DNA from: Lepidodermella squamata
Taxonomy: Eukaryota; Gastrotricha
NCBI GenBank assembly: GCA_047495785.1
Contig: JBLDXI010000015.1
Location: forward strand, 310,001 to 374,000
Direction: 5' to 3'
Length of the DNA: 64,000 nt
The notes under the pieces are model-generated. The model saw only the letters and a list, made by a program, of their open reading frames with translations. It made no database searches and was not told the DNA's origin. The translations under genes were made by a program, and so were the position numbers. Shown piece after piece: positions 33,789-44,876 of the stretch. How positions within the stretch are numbered: the stretch's first letter is position 1; each line of letters starts with the position of its first letter.

Positions 33789-35766
33789 TCAAGTCGATGA
33801 AATTCCAAGCGGAAGCTCTTTGCGGTCGAATGATTTTTCGTTTCGGCGCAACACAGCGATCAAGCACTCTTCAAGAAGGCTTGACCCGACAGCGATGAGG
33901 TTTTCAACCACCGAAACGCGGTGAAGGACCGGCGATGTTTCAGAGCCGTGGAGCTTTTGAGAAACAATATGAAAAGCTGAATCGACACATTTCCGCGCTG
34001 CCCGCACGCCCGGCGACTCGTCAGTTGCGGAGGAGCCTGGAACCATACATTGATGGTTGAAAACAAAAGTAAACCAAGTTCTATTGATTCACTGAGAAAT
34101 CCCGAACAAACCATGGAAGAAAAGCCGGCAGGTAAACAAAGCAGCTTCGATAAGGGTTGGATTCCACAACCTGATAGCATTCGCTGTGTTTGCTGCAGGA
34201 GTGCTTAAAGCCTGCAAAATGCAAGAAAATTAGAGATGTACAAAAACCAAAAACTTGACGAAATTGATTGGCGAAGTTTGGATTTCCGACTTAATTTCTG
34301 TAACTCGCCTGAAATTCTGGGTTTGCCGCAAGAAAAATTGGTAGCAGTTGAGGACTAGTTAACATGCATCCGTCTGTGCCAGGTAAAGCTGAATATGCGG
34401 ATACAACGTGTTTCCAGTTTCGCAAAATCAGTCTCTCAACTTCGGGCTGGCTTAATCTGAAAGATTCTTCAAGAATATGCTGCTGTTATACAAGTAGCAA
34501 ATTTTAGTTGCATCACTCACCTCTTATGTGGTTCGCGAAAGGGATGCTAAGTTTCATGGTCTCGGCAATGTTACCGAACATCAATTTCATAATGTCTATC
34601 CTCGGCAGTTCCTCTTTGCTGTACTGGCGTTTCAAGGGCAGCTAACAAATAACAAAGATCATAGAGTAAGCATTGAACAGTTTTAGGGTACGAATTCACA
34701 TGTTCGAGGCCATGAAGCTGCAGCTGAATGTCGATCGACTTCTTCAAAGTTTCCTCGACGAGAGACATTTCATCAGTTTTCAAACCGGTGTCAACTTTTG
34801 GCGCAAGTATCAAAGAATCACTCACCAGATATTTACCTAAAAAGTATACAAAATTGAAAGTATCTTGATTTTCTTAGCTATGGATGACTATATTAAAAAA
34901 CCACACTGGTGGCATAGTGCTTTAGCTCCACTATTATGCATGGTGCCGTGAGTGCTGTGCCTTGCGGCCGCATTTCTTTTTTTGACCGTTATCGCGCACA
35001 TTTGCAAAATAATACTTGCCAACTATAGATAGCTTCTTGAATTATGAAAGTTACTTGTGATCGGGGTTCTTTTATTGTTCATTATTCAAGCGAGGCAGCA
35101 AAGAATCTCGCGCATCATTCGTGTGGAAAACCCGGTTTGTAGCCAAAATTCAAGGTATGAAGTTAGAAGTTTTTTGATCATTTTGAGGAGGATCTGGGAC
35201 TATTTTCATAATGTAAAAATGGGGAAATTTTACATTTTAGTTTTTGGTTTCATATTTTATATGAAAATAAAAGCATTTAAAAGCATTAGGCTACTAGCAT
35301 ACTTCAGGCTATAATCAATCAAGCTTCAAGTTTTGAAATGCTCAACATTTCTTGAATAATTATTGGAATACTAAAATACTGAATGGACATCGTTGATGAT
35401 TTTCTGGGTGCTTAGTGCGTTTTTCAATGCTTAGCGTGGGAAATTGGGACAGCAATGATACATTTTGAACTTACTTCTCATTCCTGCTTGGATGCACCTC
35501 TCAAAACGGCATTTCGCGCACATGCTACGCCGCATGGCACGGCTGATTTGCCGCTCGCCAGAAAAAGCGCCGTGCTTGTGGTAGCATTGCAGCGACTGCC
35601 AATGCTCGACATTGCGCCGGAAGAATTTGTGACATGCAGAGCAGACTTTGGCCCGATAAGCGCCATGTTTCGCCACTTCAAGGCCGCAAACGTTACAGTT
35701 CTTTGGATCAGGTACTCGTTCTGCCTTTTCGAGCGAATCTAGCGTTGAAGTGACTTCGCATGACAT
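33789..35766 (-). CDS. NRL8: nuclear-receptor-like gene with a GC-AG intron
   Basis: Exons: 35766-35475, 34836-34700, 34641-34521, 34466-34309, 34211-34112, 34036-33789; 351 aa in frame. DBD: CNVCGLEVAKHGAYRAKVC (the family QPR is RAK here), CSACHKFFRRNVEHW, CYHKH, CAKCRFERCIQAGM; the finger-2 loop is one residue longer than usual. Exon 3 is one codon short (121 nt). Exon 4 (ESFRLSQPEVERLILRNW) ends at CAG with a GCGAGT donor, which is needed to keep the 158-nt exon and the frame. Exon 5 begins with Ala instead of Pro. Exon 6 has VSQKLHGSETSPVLHR and a short end PLGISST. Confidence 0.85.
34307..34308 (-). other. Non-canonical GC splice donor (NRL8 intron 4)
   Basis: The boundary reads TTTCAG followed by GCGAGT where every paralogue has GT. 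A strong flanking match (CAG/GCGAGT) is typical of the minor GC-AG class. Confidence 0.75.
34850..35420. other. NRL8 intron 1 (638 bp)
   Basis: AT-rich, with no repeat that I could match elsewhere in the window and no coding exon. Confidence 0.4.
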
Positions 35767-35769
35767 TTC

Positions 35770-36095
35770 AATTACCTCTAAGAAGCACTAATTTAAGAGA
35801 TCAAATGTATGCAATTACATGCAGCATTATAATGTGATGTTTCCAGCGATAAATGACGCACAAATCAATGTAAATTTGAGGCCAATCCGGCCAAATTTTT
35901 CGATTGCGGCACGTGTCTCGGAAAAAAATCATGAATGAATACTCAAGCCTTTCGAAAATACGTGAATACCGTGCTATTTCATGAACGAATCACTATGATA
36001 ACCCGTTATATACACGAGAAAAAAATGGTCCGAAATCAGGGGATGCTCCATCTGAATTCAGAAGTATTCCTTTAAGTTACTACTATAACCATCTC
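35770..36095. other. Spacer upstream of NRL8
   Basis: No recognised feature. Confidence 0.3.
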
Positions 36096-36235
36096 GGTGA
36101 TAGTAATACTGGCTGCCGGGCTGTCCAGGGTGGAGAATCTCTGACCACGGTTACTCTGATAGGGTCACGGAACCTCGGAGGGTCCTGAAGCAGTTAGCTT
36201 GCTGCCTGGATCAACCAGGTTCTTGAATTTTCAAA
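36096..36235. other. GC-rich, possibly structured island
   Basis: Base composition is sharply higher in G+C than the surroundings, with several potential pairings (CCTGGATCAACCAGG, GCCGGGCTGTCC/GGTGG). It follows the orphan coding block on the minus strand and could be its 3' UTR or a further exon after an AG at about 36210. Confidence 0.3.
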
Positions 36236-36295
36236 ATACAAATATATGAAAACTGCGAGATCATTGATTACCGACAAATAAATAGAATAACTCAC

Positions 36296-36446
36296 TTCTT
36301 TTTGTACATCACTACGTCCGCCAGCAAGGTCATCACATCGTAGAAGTAGGCGAAGCGGACGGTCCTCTCAGCTGCCGAGCCGCTCGACATGTACTGCTCG
36401 TGGCATTTGGTGAAGCGTGAAGCGATCGCATGTCCCACTTTCACGA
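36296..36446 (-). other. Orphan coding-like exon, unknown protein
   Basis: One minus-strand frame is open throughout with GC-rich third positions, unlike flanking DNA. It includes VKVGHAIASRFTKCHEQYMS and then RFAYFYDVMTLLADVVMYKK. It ends either at AAG-AA/GTGAGT (a good donor) or, reading on, at TGA directly after KKK. The upstream edge abuts the AAATC-type repeat, so the 5' part is missing. I do not recognise the family. Confidence 0.4.
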
Positions 36447-36580
36447 ACCAAATCAATCAAATCAAATCACTGACAACGATAAATCACACATCAGGATTTT
36501 CGCCAATCTGGGAGGTTTGAAAATTCAAAAATAGCGCGTCTTTGAAACTGCTTTCCATTTCCAAAGCAAATATACCGTAG
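36440..36580 (-). repeat. Inverted copy of the 21.3-kb dispersed repeat
   Basis: AATCAATCAAATCAAATCAC and a CGATAAATCACACATCAGG block correspond in reverse to 21380-21465; homology extends to the GCTTTGGAAA block. Confidence 0.65.
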
Positions 36581-36835
36581 TACTGCCCGAAGTGTTGGGC
36601 TTGACCTTCAATTTTTTCAAAACAAGTCGAAACTCCAAATCATATTTGAGTCCGCCCGTTATTTGAGGCCTGACCCTTATTATTTCGAATCATTCTCAAC
36701 TCACCACGTGCCACTATACAACGCTTTCCAAATAGATTGCCATATGCTCGGTTTTTCAACCCGAGGAAAGTTTTAGGAGGATTTGGGAAATCTTCAAAAT
36801 GTTCTCGTTTCGCTAAATGCTGATTTAATTAAAGC

Positions 36836-37047
36836 AGAGACTGCCAGTGCTCAGCGTGGCGTCTGAAGAACTTGTGACACGCCGAGCAAACTCGCGGCTG
36901 GCAATTTCGCTGCTTTGCCACTGGAAGTCCACAGACGTTGCATCTGTGAGGCTTCACTTTATCCCCAGATTTCGACATTCCCAGGTTCACTGACCTCTTT
37001 CCTCTATACTGATAGAGGATATATTTGAGAATGCGCATTGTTTTCAA
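36836..37047 (-). pseudogene. NR-like DBD fragment (first finger only)
   Basis: Reads MSKSGDKVKPHRCNVCGLP, then RVCSACHKFFRRHAEHWQSL, and stops at the middle of what should be exon 1; the second finger and exons 2-6 are absent downstream. Sequence is nearest to NRL6/9/10. A solo remnant of a further copy, with no sign of function. Confidence 0.75.
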
Positions 37048-37681
37048 TTTATTTTCCCCGCACCTTTACGAGCTGTGATGTGCTGCAGGTAATCTGATCC
37101 ATTTTGGACTTGTCTTCGCTCTACATGAAAGGAAACTCAATAGCCTGTTTCTCACCGACAGCTAGCTCTTAGGCACAGTTTTTTCCTGTCAATTTTCAGG
37201 CAATGTCGGGGCTTATTTTTTTCCCGGTCATTTGAAAAATGAGGATTATGATGTATCATCTTACTCATTAGATCACTCAGTCTATGATTTCCGCTTCATT
37301 AATCTCCGCGACTAGACAACGCACCACAATTCACTATGTTAAGTACAATCGGACACAGTGACTCGCGAGAGGAACAAAAATCAATACTGTTACCCGAGTA
37401 GTCATTTCCGTGTTCAAAAGCGTATGTTCAAAATCGTGCGTTTTAAACACGAAGCAAAATTTTATTCCAGCACATTCAGAGTTGCTTTCACCGTCTGACG
37501 AGAGAAAACACCAGTATCATGCGACATAAACATGAACAGGCAAAAATGAAAATAACAATAATATGTGATAAACAAAATTTGAGCCTTAACTGGAATAGTC
37601 ATAACAGTTTAGAAGGAAAACACAGCCTAACTCGTGACATTCAATTTTTTGTTCAAGTCATCCTTATAGCATTGCGGTTAC

Positions 37682-40296
37682 TCAGGCTATAATGCCAAGT
37701 GTGAATTTGACGCCGAGGGACAGCTCAGCTCGTCCGCAAAATTTAGCCCGACGCCTCAGAATCGAAGATGTACATTCGTCGAGCACGTGAGTGGTTATGC
37801 CGATGAGGTTCTCGACCACGTGAGCCTGGTGAATGACCTGTTGCGATTTCGAGCCATGAAGCTTGTGGCATATTGCAACGAAAGCTTTCTCAACGGATTC
37901 TCGTGCTGCGAGTAATTCAGGTGAATCATCCATTGCATTGGCGCCTTGAAACGAAACATACAAAAGCTTAGTTATATCGATCGAATACAGGCTGGGACAG
38001 TTTTGAAATTCATGCCCCAGGAGATTAAAACTTGACAAGCGCCAAGCTGCTTGATTTTACTTTATCTAATGACAAATTCTCCGATTCGGGTTTCAACAAA
38101 GCCACTTGCCTCAGTCCTATCAGGGTTTCTTCTAGTTTCTGGCACTGAGCGTTGCCCAGTGACGAAAATTCCAGAACCTATAGCTCTCTACTGTGCTTTA
38201 TTGATTTAATCAAACAACACAAACAGCCTGAGAATTCGTAGCATGAATTTACCTTGGAAAAGCAGCCGGCAAGTGAACAGAGCGGCCTCGACGAGATTCG
38301 GGTTCCATTTGCTCATAGCAGCCGCCAAGTTTTCTCCAGCAGCCCTTACTGGCTAGAAGTAATTCTTGATAATGCCCATCGAATTATATCAATAATAAAC
38401 TCACGCGAAGGTCGGGGTAGTGATCAAGAAACATAGGTAAAATATCAGGATTCGTTAGCATGATGCAGTTATTTCCGGGCAAGACTGAGTAAGCCGCACA
38501 AATATTCTTCCAGCCGCGAGACAGAAGATTTCGAACCGTGGATTCTTTTAAATGAAAGCAATCTGCACAGAACAGAAGTGTAATACTATACAATAAGAGA
38601 TAAGGAACTGAAAACAAAGCCGTTGATGGCTGGAAGGCTGAAAATTTATCTACTTATGATGCTATGATTCAGCTTGCGAATTACGGGGATACGAGAGGTC
38701 TAGACGAAAGAAAAATAAAAAAAAAATAAAAAATTTCGTCTCATAAACTCGGGAGCGAAAACAAAAACCTCATCCACCCCATCACATCGTGCATTCCACC
38801 TCTGCGATAAAAACCTAAAGTAAGGGAAGTCCCATTAAGGCTGTCAATCATTCCAAAAGAGCATGACCGGATTACAAGAGAGGGGCCGAATCACGTGAAT
38901 TTCTCAGGTGGCACCCCACTGCCTGTTAGAGGTTTGAAACTCGCATATATCGCGCAGTTTGACAGTTTAATCTACTTACTACATCGGGGATTTCTAGTAC
39001 TTTGCTTAAAAGCGGTTCTATACAATAGTTCGAGGTTAATTTCAATATAGAGCAGAAGTAAGGGAACGGCCCCGCCATAAGGCAAGTGTTGCGTTTTGAT
39101 TGATAAAATTGCAACGCAGCCATTTAAGCCAACATATAAGAGAACATGCCTTGAATCAGAACCTCCCATCACATCATGTAATCTGAGTGGAATCCACTTC
39201 ATTTACGGTTACCGGTTATATGTTTTGTCCATATAGGGTAATTTTTACTTACCTTGAACGCGGCTGGCAAAAACTGAACCCAGCTGCAAAACTCCTGAAA
39301 TATTGCCCATCAGAAGCTGCGCATTGAAGTCTCTGTCCCTCATTTGCTCCTTGCAGTATTGAAATCTCATCGGCAGCTAAAGAACATGGGTTTGAATAAA
39401 TCATATCGAATATTAGGCACAGTACTAACATGCTCCAGACTGTGAAGCTGTAACTGCATCTCGATTGCTTTCCGCAGAGTACCTTCCACTAGCGGGGAAT
39501 CAATTGTTGCAACTTCCAAGTTGATATTTAACACTACAGCATTGTGTTTCATCGCCATAAATTTACCTGCGGAAAAATGTAGGTTTTTCAAATCAAACTC
39601 ATGTAGTTTTTAAAGTATGGCCTACAAAGCCAAAACAAAAGCCTACAAAAGCAAATGTCGATTTGCTAATAATGTGTTCACAAACAGGGCGCGAAGTACG
39701 GGGGGAATGAGAAATATCGTTCCCCGCCCCCTCATCGATATCTGCAGGCCTAAGTTGAAAACCCCGGAGGAGCTCTTTGGCCATAAAATTGGGTACCGAA
39801 AATACCCCCTAGTCAGGGATGAGATATAACCATGCATGCCTCGAAGTGCACCTGTTGTCGAAATTATTCCTCCAACGCTTCTTCTTAGACCGGCTTTGCG
39901 ATGCGATGCGCGCAGGCCCGCCTAACTTAAGCGCGTGAAGGAAACCTAGGCGGGCCTGAAAATGAGCGAGCGATGCTTGAGAAAAGTAAAAGTGGAAGAA
40001 TTGAACCTACTCCTCATTCCGGTGTTGATGCATCTCTCGAAGCGGCATTTCGTGCACATGCTGCGCCGCATGGCCGAGTTGGTTTGCAAGCCGCTGGCGT
40101 TGTCGTGCCGGTGGAGGCATCGCAGCGACTGCCAGTGCTCGGCGTTTCGCCTGAAAAACTTGTGACACGCCGAGCAAACTCGCGGCTGGTAATCGCGTCG
40201 CTTTGCCACTGGAAGGCCGCAGACGTTGCATCGGTGAGGCTTCTGTTCTACTGCAGATTTTGCGACCGCCATCTGATATTCTGAATCCTTGTGCAT
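37682..40296 (-). CDS. NRL9: nuclear-receptor-like gene
   Basis: Exons: 40296-40011, 39566-39430, 39376-39253, 38562-38405, 38352-38253, 37944-37682; 355 aa. The DBD is residue-for-residue almost the same as in NRL6 and NRL10 (CNVCGLPVAKRRDYQPRVC, CSACHKFFRRNAEHW, CLHRH, CTKCRFERCINTGM). Exon 2 reads FMAMKHNAVVLNINLEVAT; exon 4 DCFHLKESTVRNLLSRGW; exon 6 is close to identical to NRL6 but ends LGIIA. Intron 3 (690 bp) holds the same MITE insertion as NRL6 plus extra DNA. It lies in a segmental duplication with NRL6 that extends into both flanks. Confidence 0.9.
38683..38800. mobile_element. MITE-family copy in NRL9 intron 3
   Basis: ATTACGGGGATACGAGAGGT at the left, degenerate right end. Orthologous in position to 27407-27562 in NRL6. 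Confidence 0.55.
39688..39828. mobile_element. MITE-family copy in NRL9 intron 1
   Basis: GGCGCGAAGTACGGGGGGAA at the left, then TTGAAAACCCCGG and TACCGAAAATACCCCC blocks. Not present in intron 1 of NRL6 or NRL10, so it is younger than that duplication or was lost elsewhere. Confidence 0.55.
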
Positions 40297-40299
40297 TCG

Positions 40300-41290
40300 T
40301 CGAGTTCAATGTTTTGAAAGATCTGATTTTATTTATTCATCTATTTATCAGATTTTACTTTTTACTGATATATAGAATGGCGGGAAAAGTGAACTTGACA
40401 CGATTGAAAAGACAGAATCGATGTCCTACTTATCTGCCTTTTAAATGATTCAAGATTGCTGTGAAATTGGCTAATGCGAATTTACCCACGCACCACACAG
40501 ATTCCTATTACCTAGGTCTAAAACTATAGAAGTTGTCCCCTGCGCTAGACGTCGTGCCATGCACTAAGCACTAAGACATATGACAAGTACTGAGTGACAT
40601 AATTAAGTAAATTTGGATCCGACATGCATTTCCAGAAACGCCTGCTTTCAGTGCTCAAGTTTTTCCGCTCTTGTCCGTTTAAAGACAAATATAAAGACAA
40701 GTAGTTTTGTCCCAGCCCAGGACAACACCCGACATTCTCGATTGACCCGAAAAATACAAATGCAGATAGCTGATTAAAGGGGAATTATCATGTAATATGG
40801 ATAGTGAAAGGTGAAAATTCGAAATTGACATTCGATTCACTGTAACGCTTTAAGAGCTATACTGGCAGAGGCGAATAAAGGGGATGAAAGCGAAATCAAA
40901 GCGAAAACACTTTTAAATACTTAATCAAAAATGTGTTCAATATTCACTAACATTCGTGCAAATCTACAATACTAAAATGAGAGCGTTTTCTCAAAAGTAG
41001 GTTTTTTGTCCGCCATTTCGTAACGGAAGGTGATAAGTGGAAAATAAAAACATGGTTGGATAGAGAATCAAATTGTTGGCATGCGAAAACTGTCAGAACA
41101 CTCGATCGCCGTCATTCGGGTCAACTTTTTAGCAAAAAACGCATATTTTGGGCTAGAGCCCCGGACGGCCCCAAGAAAACCGAGGGAAAATTTGAATTTT
41201 AGAAAATTGCAATTATCAGAATAAATATTAAATAAACAATATAACATGTTACCAAATTATTTTATTATCTTAAGTGAAAACGTAATAGCG
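40300..41290. other. 5' flank of NRL9 and spacer before the LINE
   Basis: 40380-40760 matches the NRL6 and NRL10 5' flanks. 40770-41290 shows no recognisable feature. Confidence 0.45.
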
Positions 41291-41292
41291 CG

Positions 41293-42276
41293 ATATTTAC
41301 GAATGTCGGCTACACCGACCTGTTCGCCGACGACACAACGATCGTGGCCCGTGGGAAGACGCCTGAAGAAGTCAAGGCGAAGCTAGAGGCGGACCTTCGC
41401 AGTATCGGCGATTGGTTACACGCCAACTGTCTCAAAGTGAATCGGGACAAATCTAATTATATGTTTTTGTCTAACCAACAGGCTTCTGCTCCAGAAATTC
41501 GATTCGGTGAAGTCGATCTGCCGCCACTTGACCACGTGAAAATCCTGGGAGTCTATCTGGACTCAAAGCTCACCATGGAAAAGCACGTCGATCATCTGAT
41601 CAAAGCCGCAAGAAGTGGTACCTACGCACTACGTAAAGCGGCTCGGCACACCGACCTGAAGACTCGAACAATGATGTACGACGGCATCATCGGGTCGAAG
41701 TTCAACTACTGCGACGCAGTCATCGATCAGGGCTGCAAGACCCAGCTGGATCGACTTCAACACGCGCAAAACAAAGCCGTTCGTGCCGTTCTCGACGTCA
41801 GTCCTGACGTGCCCGCCGATGAAGTTCTCGTGCGATTGCGATGGGTGAATCTGCAAGGCAAACGACTGGTCCACCTGGCTACAACCATGTGGAAGTGCAG
41901 CAGGGATCCTGAGACCCCCGAGGCACTCTCGTCGCTAGTCAAGCCGATGAACCAACAGCATGACCACAACACTCGAGGCGCCGCCACCGGGAAGTACGTC
42001 AAGCCATCGTGCAAGCTCGCCACAGGCCAGCGCTCGTTCCCAACCAAGGCCATCCAGTGGTGGAACCAGCTGCCAGCGAAGATCAGGCTGTCTGCTACCA
42101 CAAAGGCGTGCCGGCAAGCCACGCTCGAATTCCTACGCGAACAGGCCAAACACGACGCCATCATCAAGGCGAATAGCGAGCGAAAGAAGAAGGAACTCAA
42201 CGCCTCTCTGCAGCCGCAGGTCGCGTTCAATCCGTACTCCAAAGCCGCTTTCGTCTACAACTACGTGCCGAACTAA
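41293..42276 (+). pseudogene. 5'-truncated non-LTR retrotransposon (LINE) RT C-terminus
   Basis: The frame opens at about 41293 and reads YTDLFADDTTIVARGKTPEE; FADD is the catalytic YxDD-equivalent of LINE reverse transcriptases. It continues through NCLKVNRDKSNYMFL and VKILGVYLDSKLTMEKHVDH (thumb region) to WWNQLPAKIRLS and a Lys-rich tail, ending at a natural stop. There are no stops or frameshifts within 310 codons and GC content is higher than the surroundings, so insertion was recent. The N-terminal RT, endonuclease and ORF1 are missing, as expected for 5' truncation. Exact clade not determined. Confidence 0.88.
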
Positions 42277-42372
42277 ATGAGTTTTCCAAATTTCTATTTA
42301 TATTTTTCAAAGCCTATACTCAACCAAATGTAATATACTTTATTTTCTTTATAGCTCCGTCATTAAATTATC

Positions 42373-42636
42373 TTATATTTTGGCTCCGTGAATTACCTCT
42401 TGTAAATTATCTCTACTCTTGTAAATATTCCTCCAAACTAGTCTTTTGGTAGCTTTCTTGCTACGACGGCGTTTGTAGGCTTCGCTGAGTGAGTGGAAAA
42501 GCCACCTGGGCACTAATGCCTGGGCCCTGGAGAAACAGTCAGCAATAACTGGAGTACCAGGGGTAGGGATTTCAATTATGTAGTTATTAAACCAGTTTTC
42601 AAACTTTCCTAGAGCGTAAGCTCGCGATTTTCTCAC
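42373..42636 (-). other. Unassigned 87-codon open frame
   Basis: Contains a RRRSKKATKRLVWRNIYK basic segment that might derive from a transposon protein, but no domain is recognised and no splice context supports a gene. Confidence 0.2.
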
Positions 42637-42690
42637 AAGCTCCGCCTTAAGGTGAAAGCTTGAGTCCGTCAGGGCGAGGAGAAATCGTAA

Positions 42691-42722
42691 ATCCTGATCC
42701 TGATCCTGATCCTGATCCTGAT
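42691..42722. repeat. TCCTGA hexanucleotide microsatellite
   Basis: Five consecutive TCCTGA units. Confidence 0.9.
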
Positions 42723-42729
42723 ATATTCC

Positions 42730-43680
42730 GATTTCGCGCCCGCGCGGTTAGTAAAACCCGGTTCCCAGCTCCCCACGAACTTTCACCCCGCACCTAAGAT
42801 TTGAGAATGATTCATTGCCTGATTCTTAGTAGTTAGTAGTTAGTAGATTACCGTTTATAGCGACAGTAGGGCATTCATGCTTACCAGTTCCAGGTTTCGC
42901 TAAGAATTCTACGATGTTATAAGTATATTGTATCTTACTAAGAATCTTTCGGAGATCAAACGGAGATCTAAGTATCTTGAGGGATCACTTACAAAGTATG
43001 TCAGGCTTAGCGCATACCTCAATATAGATCTATGTCAAATCAAACAGTTACATCGGGATGATTGAGGTTAGTAAGTTATCTTACCTATAGGCACATCCTC
43101 TTCGAGATCGAGGTGAAGATTTTAGAAATGCATGTCTCAATTGTACTCTTACAAGTCTCAGATCAATTGAAATTGTTCCTAACTGGGAAATGAGATCAAT
43201 AATGTTAAATCTTGGCGCTACCAAGATTGAACATTATAAGCTTACTTTCTTAACACAAACTCAATACTCAGTACTCGATAATGATAAGATTCTCAAAAAT
43301 GCTTAGACCTCTCATGATCAAAATCGTGAAATATACAGCTGGTAAATGTATCTGAGGGACATCTTTAGCTCACAATCTATACTGATCTTCAGTGACATGG
43401 ATGCCTAATTTTAATACAGGAGACGTCTTAACAATCCCTGAAAAGTGAGAGATGCAAGTTAGTCTGAACAGACTCAACTTGACAGACCCACGAGGTTAGG
43501 CATTGATTTGCAGCGTTTACCTTCATAGCGATACATGTTTATGTTTAGATCTAATGATATATACTAAAGTTGATTGCTGATTAGTTGCTGAAGTCCGTGT
43601 CCACTCAGATAAGTTGATTTCACTCCAAGAAATATGTATTCTTTGTGGTTCCTTTATTTTTCCAAAGGTGGACTAAATAG
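42730..43680. other. Spacer without recognised features
   Basis: Includes a short AGTTAGTAGTTAGTAG tandem near 42831. No coding exon or known repeat identified. Confidence 0.3.
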
Positions 43681-43734
43681 GATGGCCGGGCCGAAGGCTC
43701 GGCCCCAGAATTGCTAGTTTATGCTAAAGTTTCG

Positions 43735-44130
43735 TTGTTAGTTTTTCGTCGTTTCGTCGTTTCGCCACTTCGTCATCTTATACAAAAAACTGACTGAAAG
43801 AAAAAAATTGGGTAAAAGTGGATTCGAACCCGGGACCACTGGGTTTTGACGCACAAGGCGAAACCACTGAGCAATAGTGCTGGGTCATGGTAGTCGTTCG
43901 GCATTTTTGTATACTAAACGAACGCTACACTTTTGTTTTTTGCTTTTTGCAAATCGTTTTTTGCCGATTGCAGATAGAAAGCCTCCTATTATTGTATAGT
44001 GGCTCAAATCCATGGTTCTTATCCTTACTGTTCCGGGATCAAATCCTCCTTTTACTCCCTTTTTTCGTTTCGTAAGTTTTTTTGTAAAAGATGACGAAGT
44101 GACGAAACGACGAAGCAACGAAAAAAATAA
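43735..44130. mobile_element. Fold-back pair of tRNA-derived SINEs
   Basis: Outer arms 43741-43795 and 44071-44128 are imperfect inverted repeats rich in TCGTCGTTTCG and GACGAAGTGACG. Inside are two tRNA-like segments in opposite orientation. Minus, 43880-43808: A box TTGCTCAGTGG, B box GGTTCGAATCC (an exact consensus match). Plus, 44005-44062: GGATCAAATCC. Neither folds into a good cloverleaf (the T and acceptor stems mispair), so these are SINE heads, not tRNA genes. Confidence 0.65.
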
Positions 44131-44338
44131 CGCCTCAGGACTAGCAACTAGCTATTTATACCACGTGACCACGCGGACTTTGATCCTGCATCCTGCAATA
44201 CGGAAACGTGATGCATTAGGTCCAAGTTACCTAAGTCTTTACCTATATAATAAAATATAACAAAATCGATCTTAAAAGACTCGATCCATATATATTTTAA
44301 TCATAAAAAACAAAAAACAAGCAAAAAAATTTTCCCAT

Positions 44339-44400
44339 CCCCGGCAGCTCCGGGATCGAAGATCGCTCCCTGCTCCGAGCCCAGTTATAGTTTTCAACTT
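44339..44400 (-). repeat. tRNA-derived SINE-like repeat
   Basis: 44339-44366 is the exact inverted counterpart of 32173-32200. The match ends shortly after. Confidence 0.55.
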
Positions 44401-44667
44401 ATATTAGACTTTTTTATGGTGCAGAAAAAAATGGAGCCGAGACGCTCTCTCTATGATACTGTTAAGGGCGGGCCACAAACGCGTTTCAAATCACCAAATC
44501 AATCGTTAACATTAAAATCGCCGTGCTTGCTAGCATTTTTTGCAAACAATCATGATTTGACGATATTTATGCTTATTTGAATTTGACGGGACCCATGCCA
44601 CAAACGAATATTCAAATAAGCTTATTCATATAAGGTTTTTTTTGCTATCACACGACGACGAAGAAAA

Positions 44668-44741
44668 AAAGAAACGGAGCCTTGTGAAATCGACCTTGCG
44701 TTCTTTGGTAATTGAGGCTAGTGCTCAAACCAATGCGAGCA
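44668..44741 (-). repeat. tRNA-derived SINE, minus copy
   Basis: Reverse complement of 44877-44950 with a few changes; the B box is GGTCGATTTC. Forms an inverted pair with the next entry across about 135 bp. Confidence 0.7.
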
Positions 44742-44876
44742 AACATGAAGGGTTGTAAGACACGCGACCTATTTGCATACTCACGACAATTTTTTTGCTC
44801 GATAAAAACTTGGACGAGGTCGTTGTTCCTAGACAGAAAAAATAAAAAAAAGTTGGTATTCACAATTGTGGCGTAA

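Noticed and set aside
36205-36222. 18S rRNA 5' end, suggested by AACCTGGTTGATCC on the minus strand
   Set aside because: The similarity stops after 14 nt and the following sequence does not match small-subunit rRNA.
41629-42242. Antisense frames over the LINE
   Set aside because: Reverse-strand shadows of a GC-rich reverse-transcriptase frame.
43808-43880. Functional tRNA gene on the minus strand
   Set aside because: A and B boxes are good, but acceptor and T stems do not pair and it lies inside an inverted repeat, so a SINE head is the better call.
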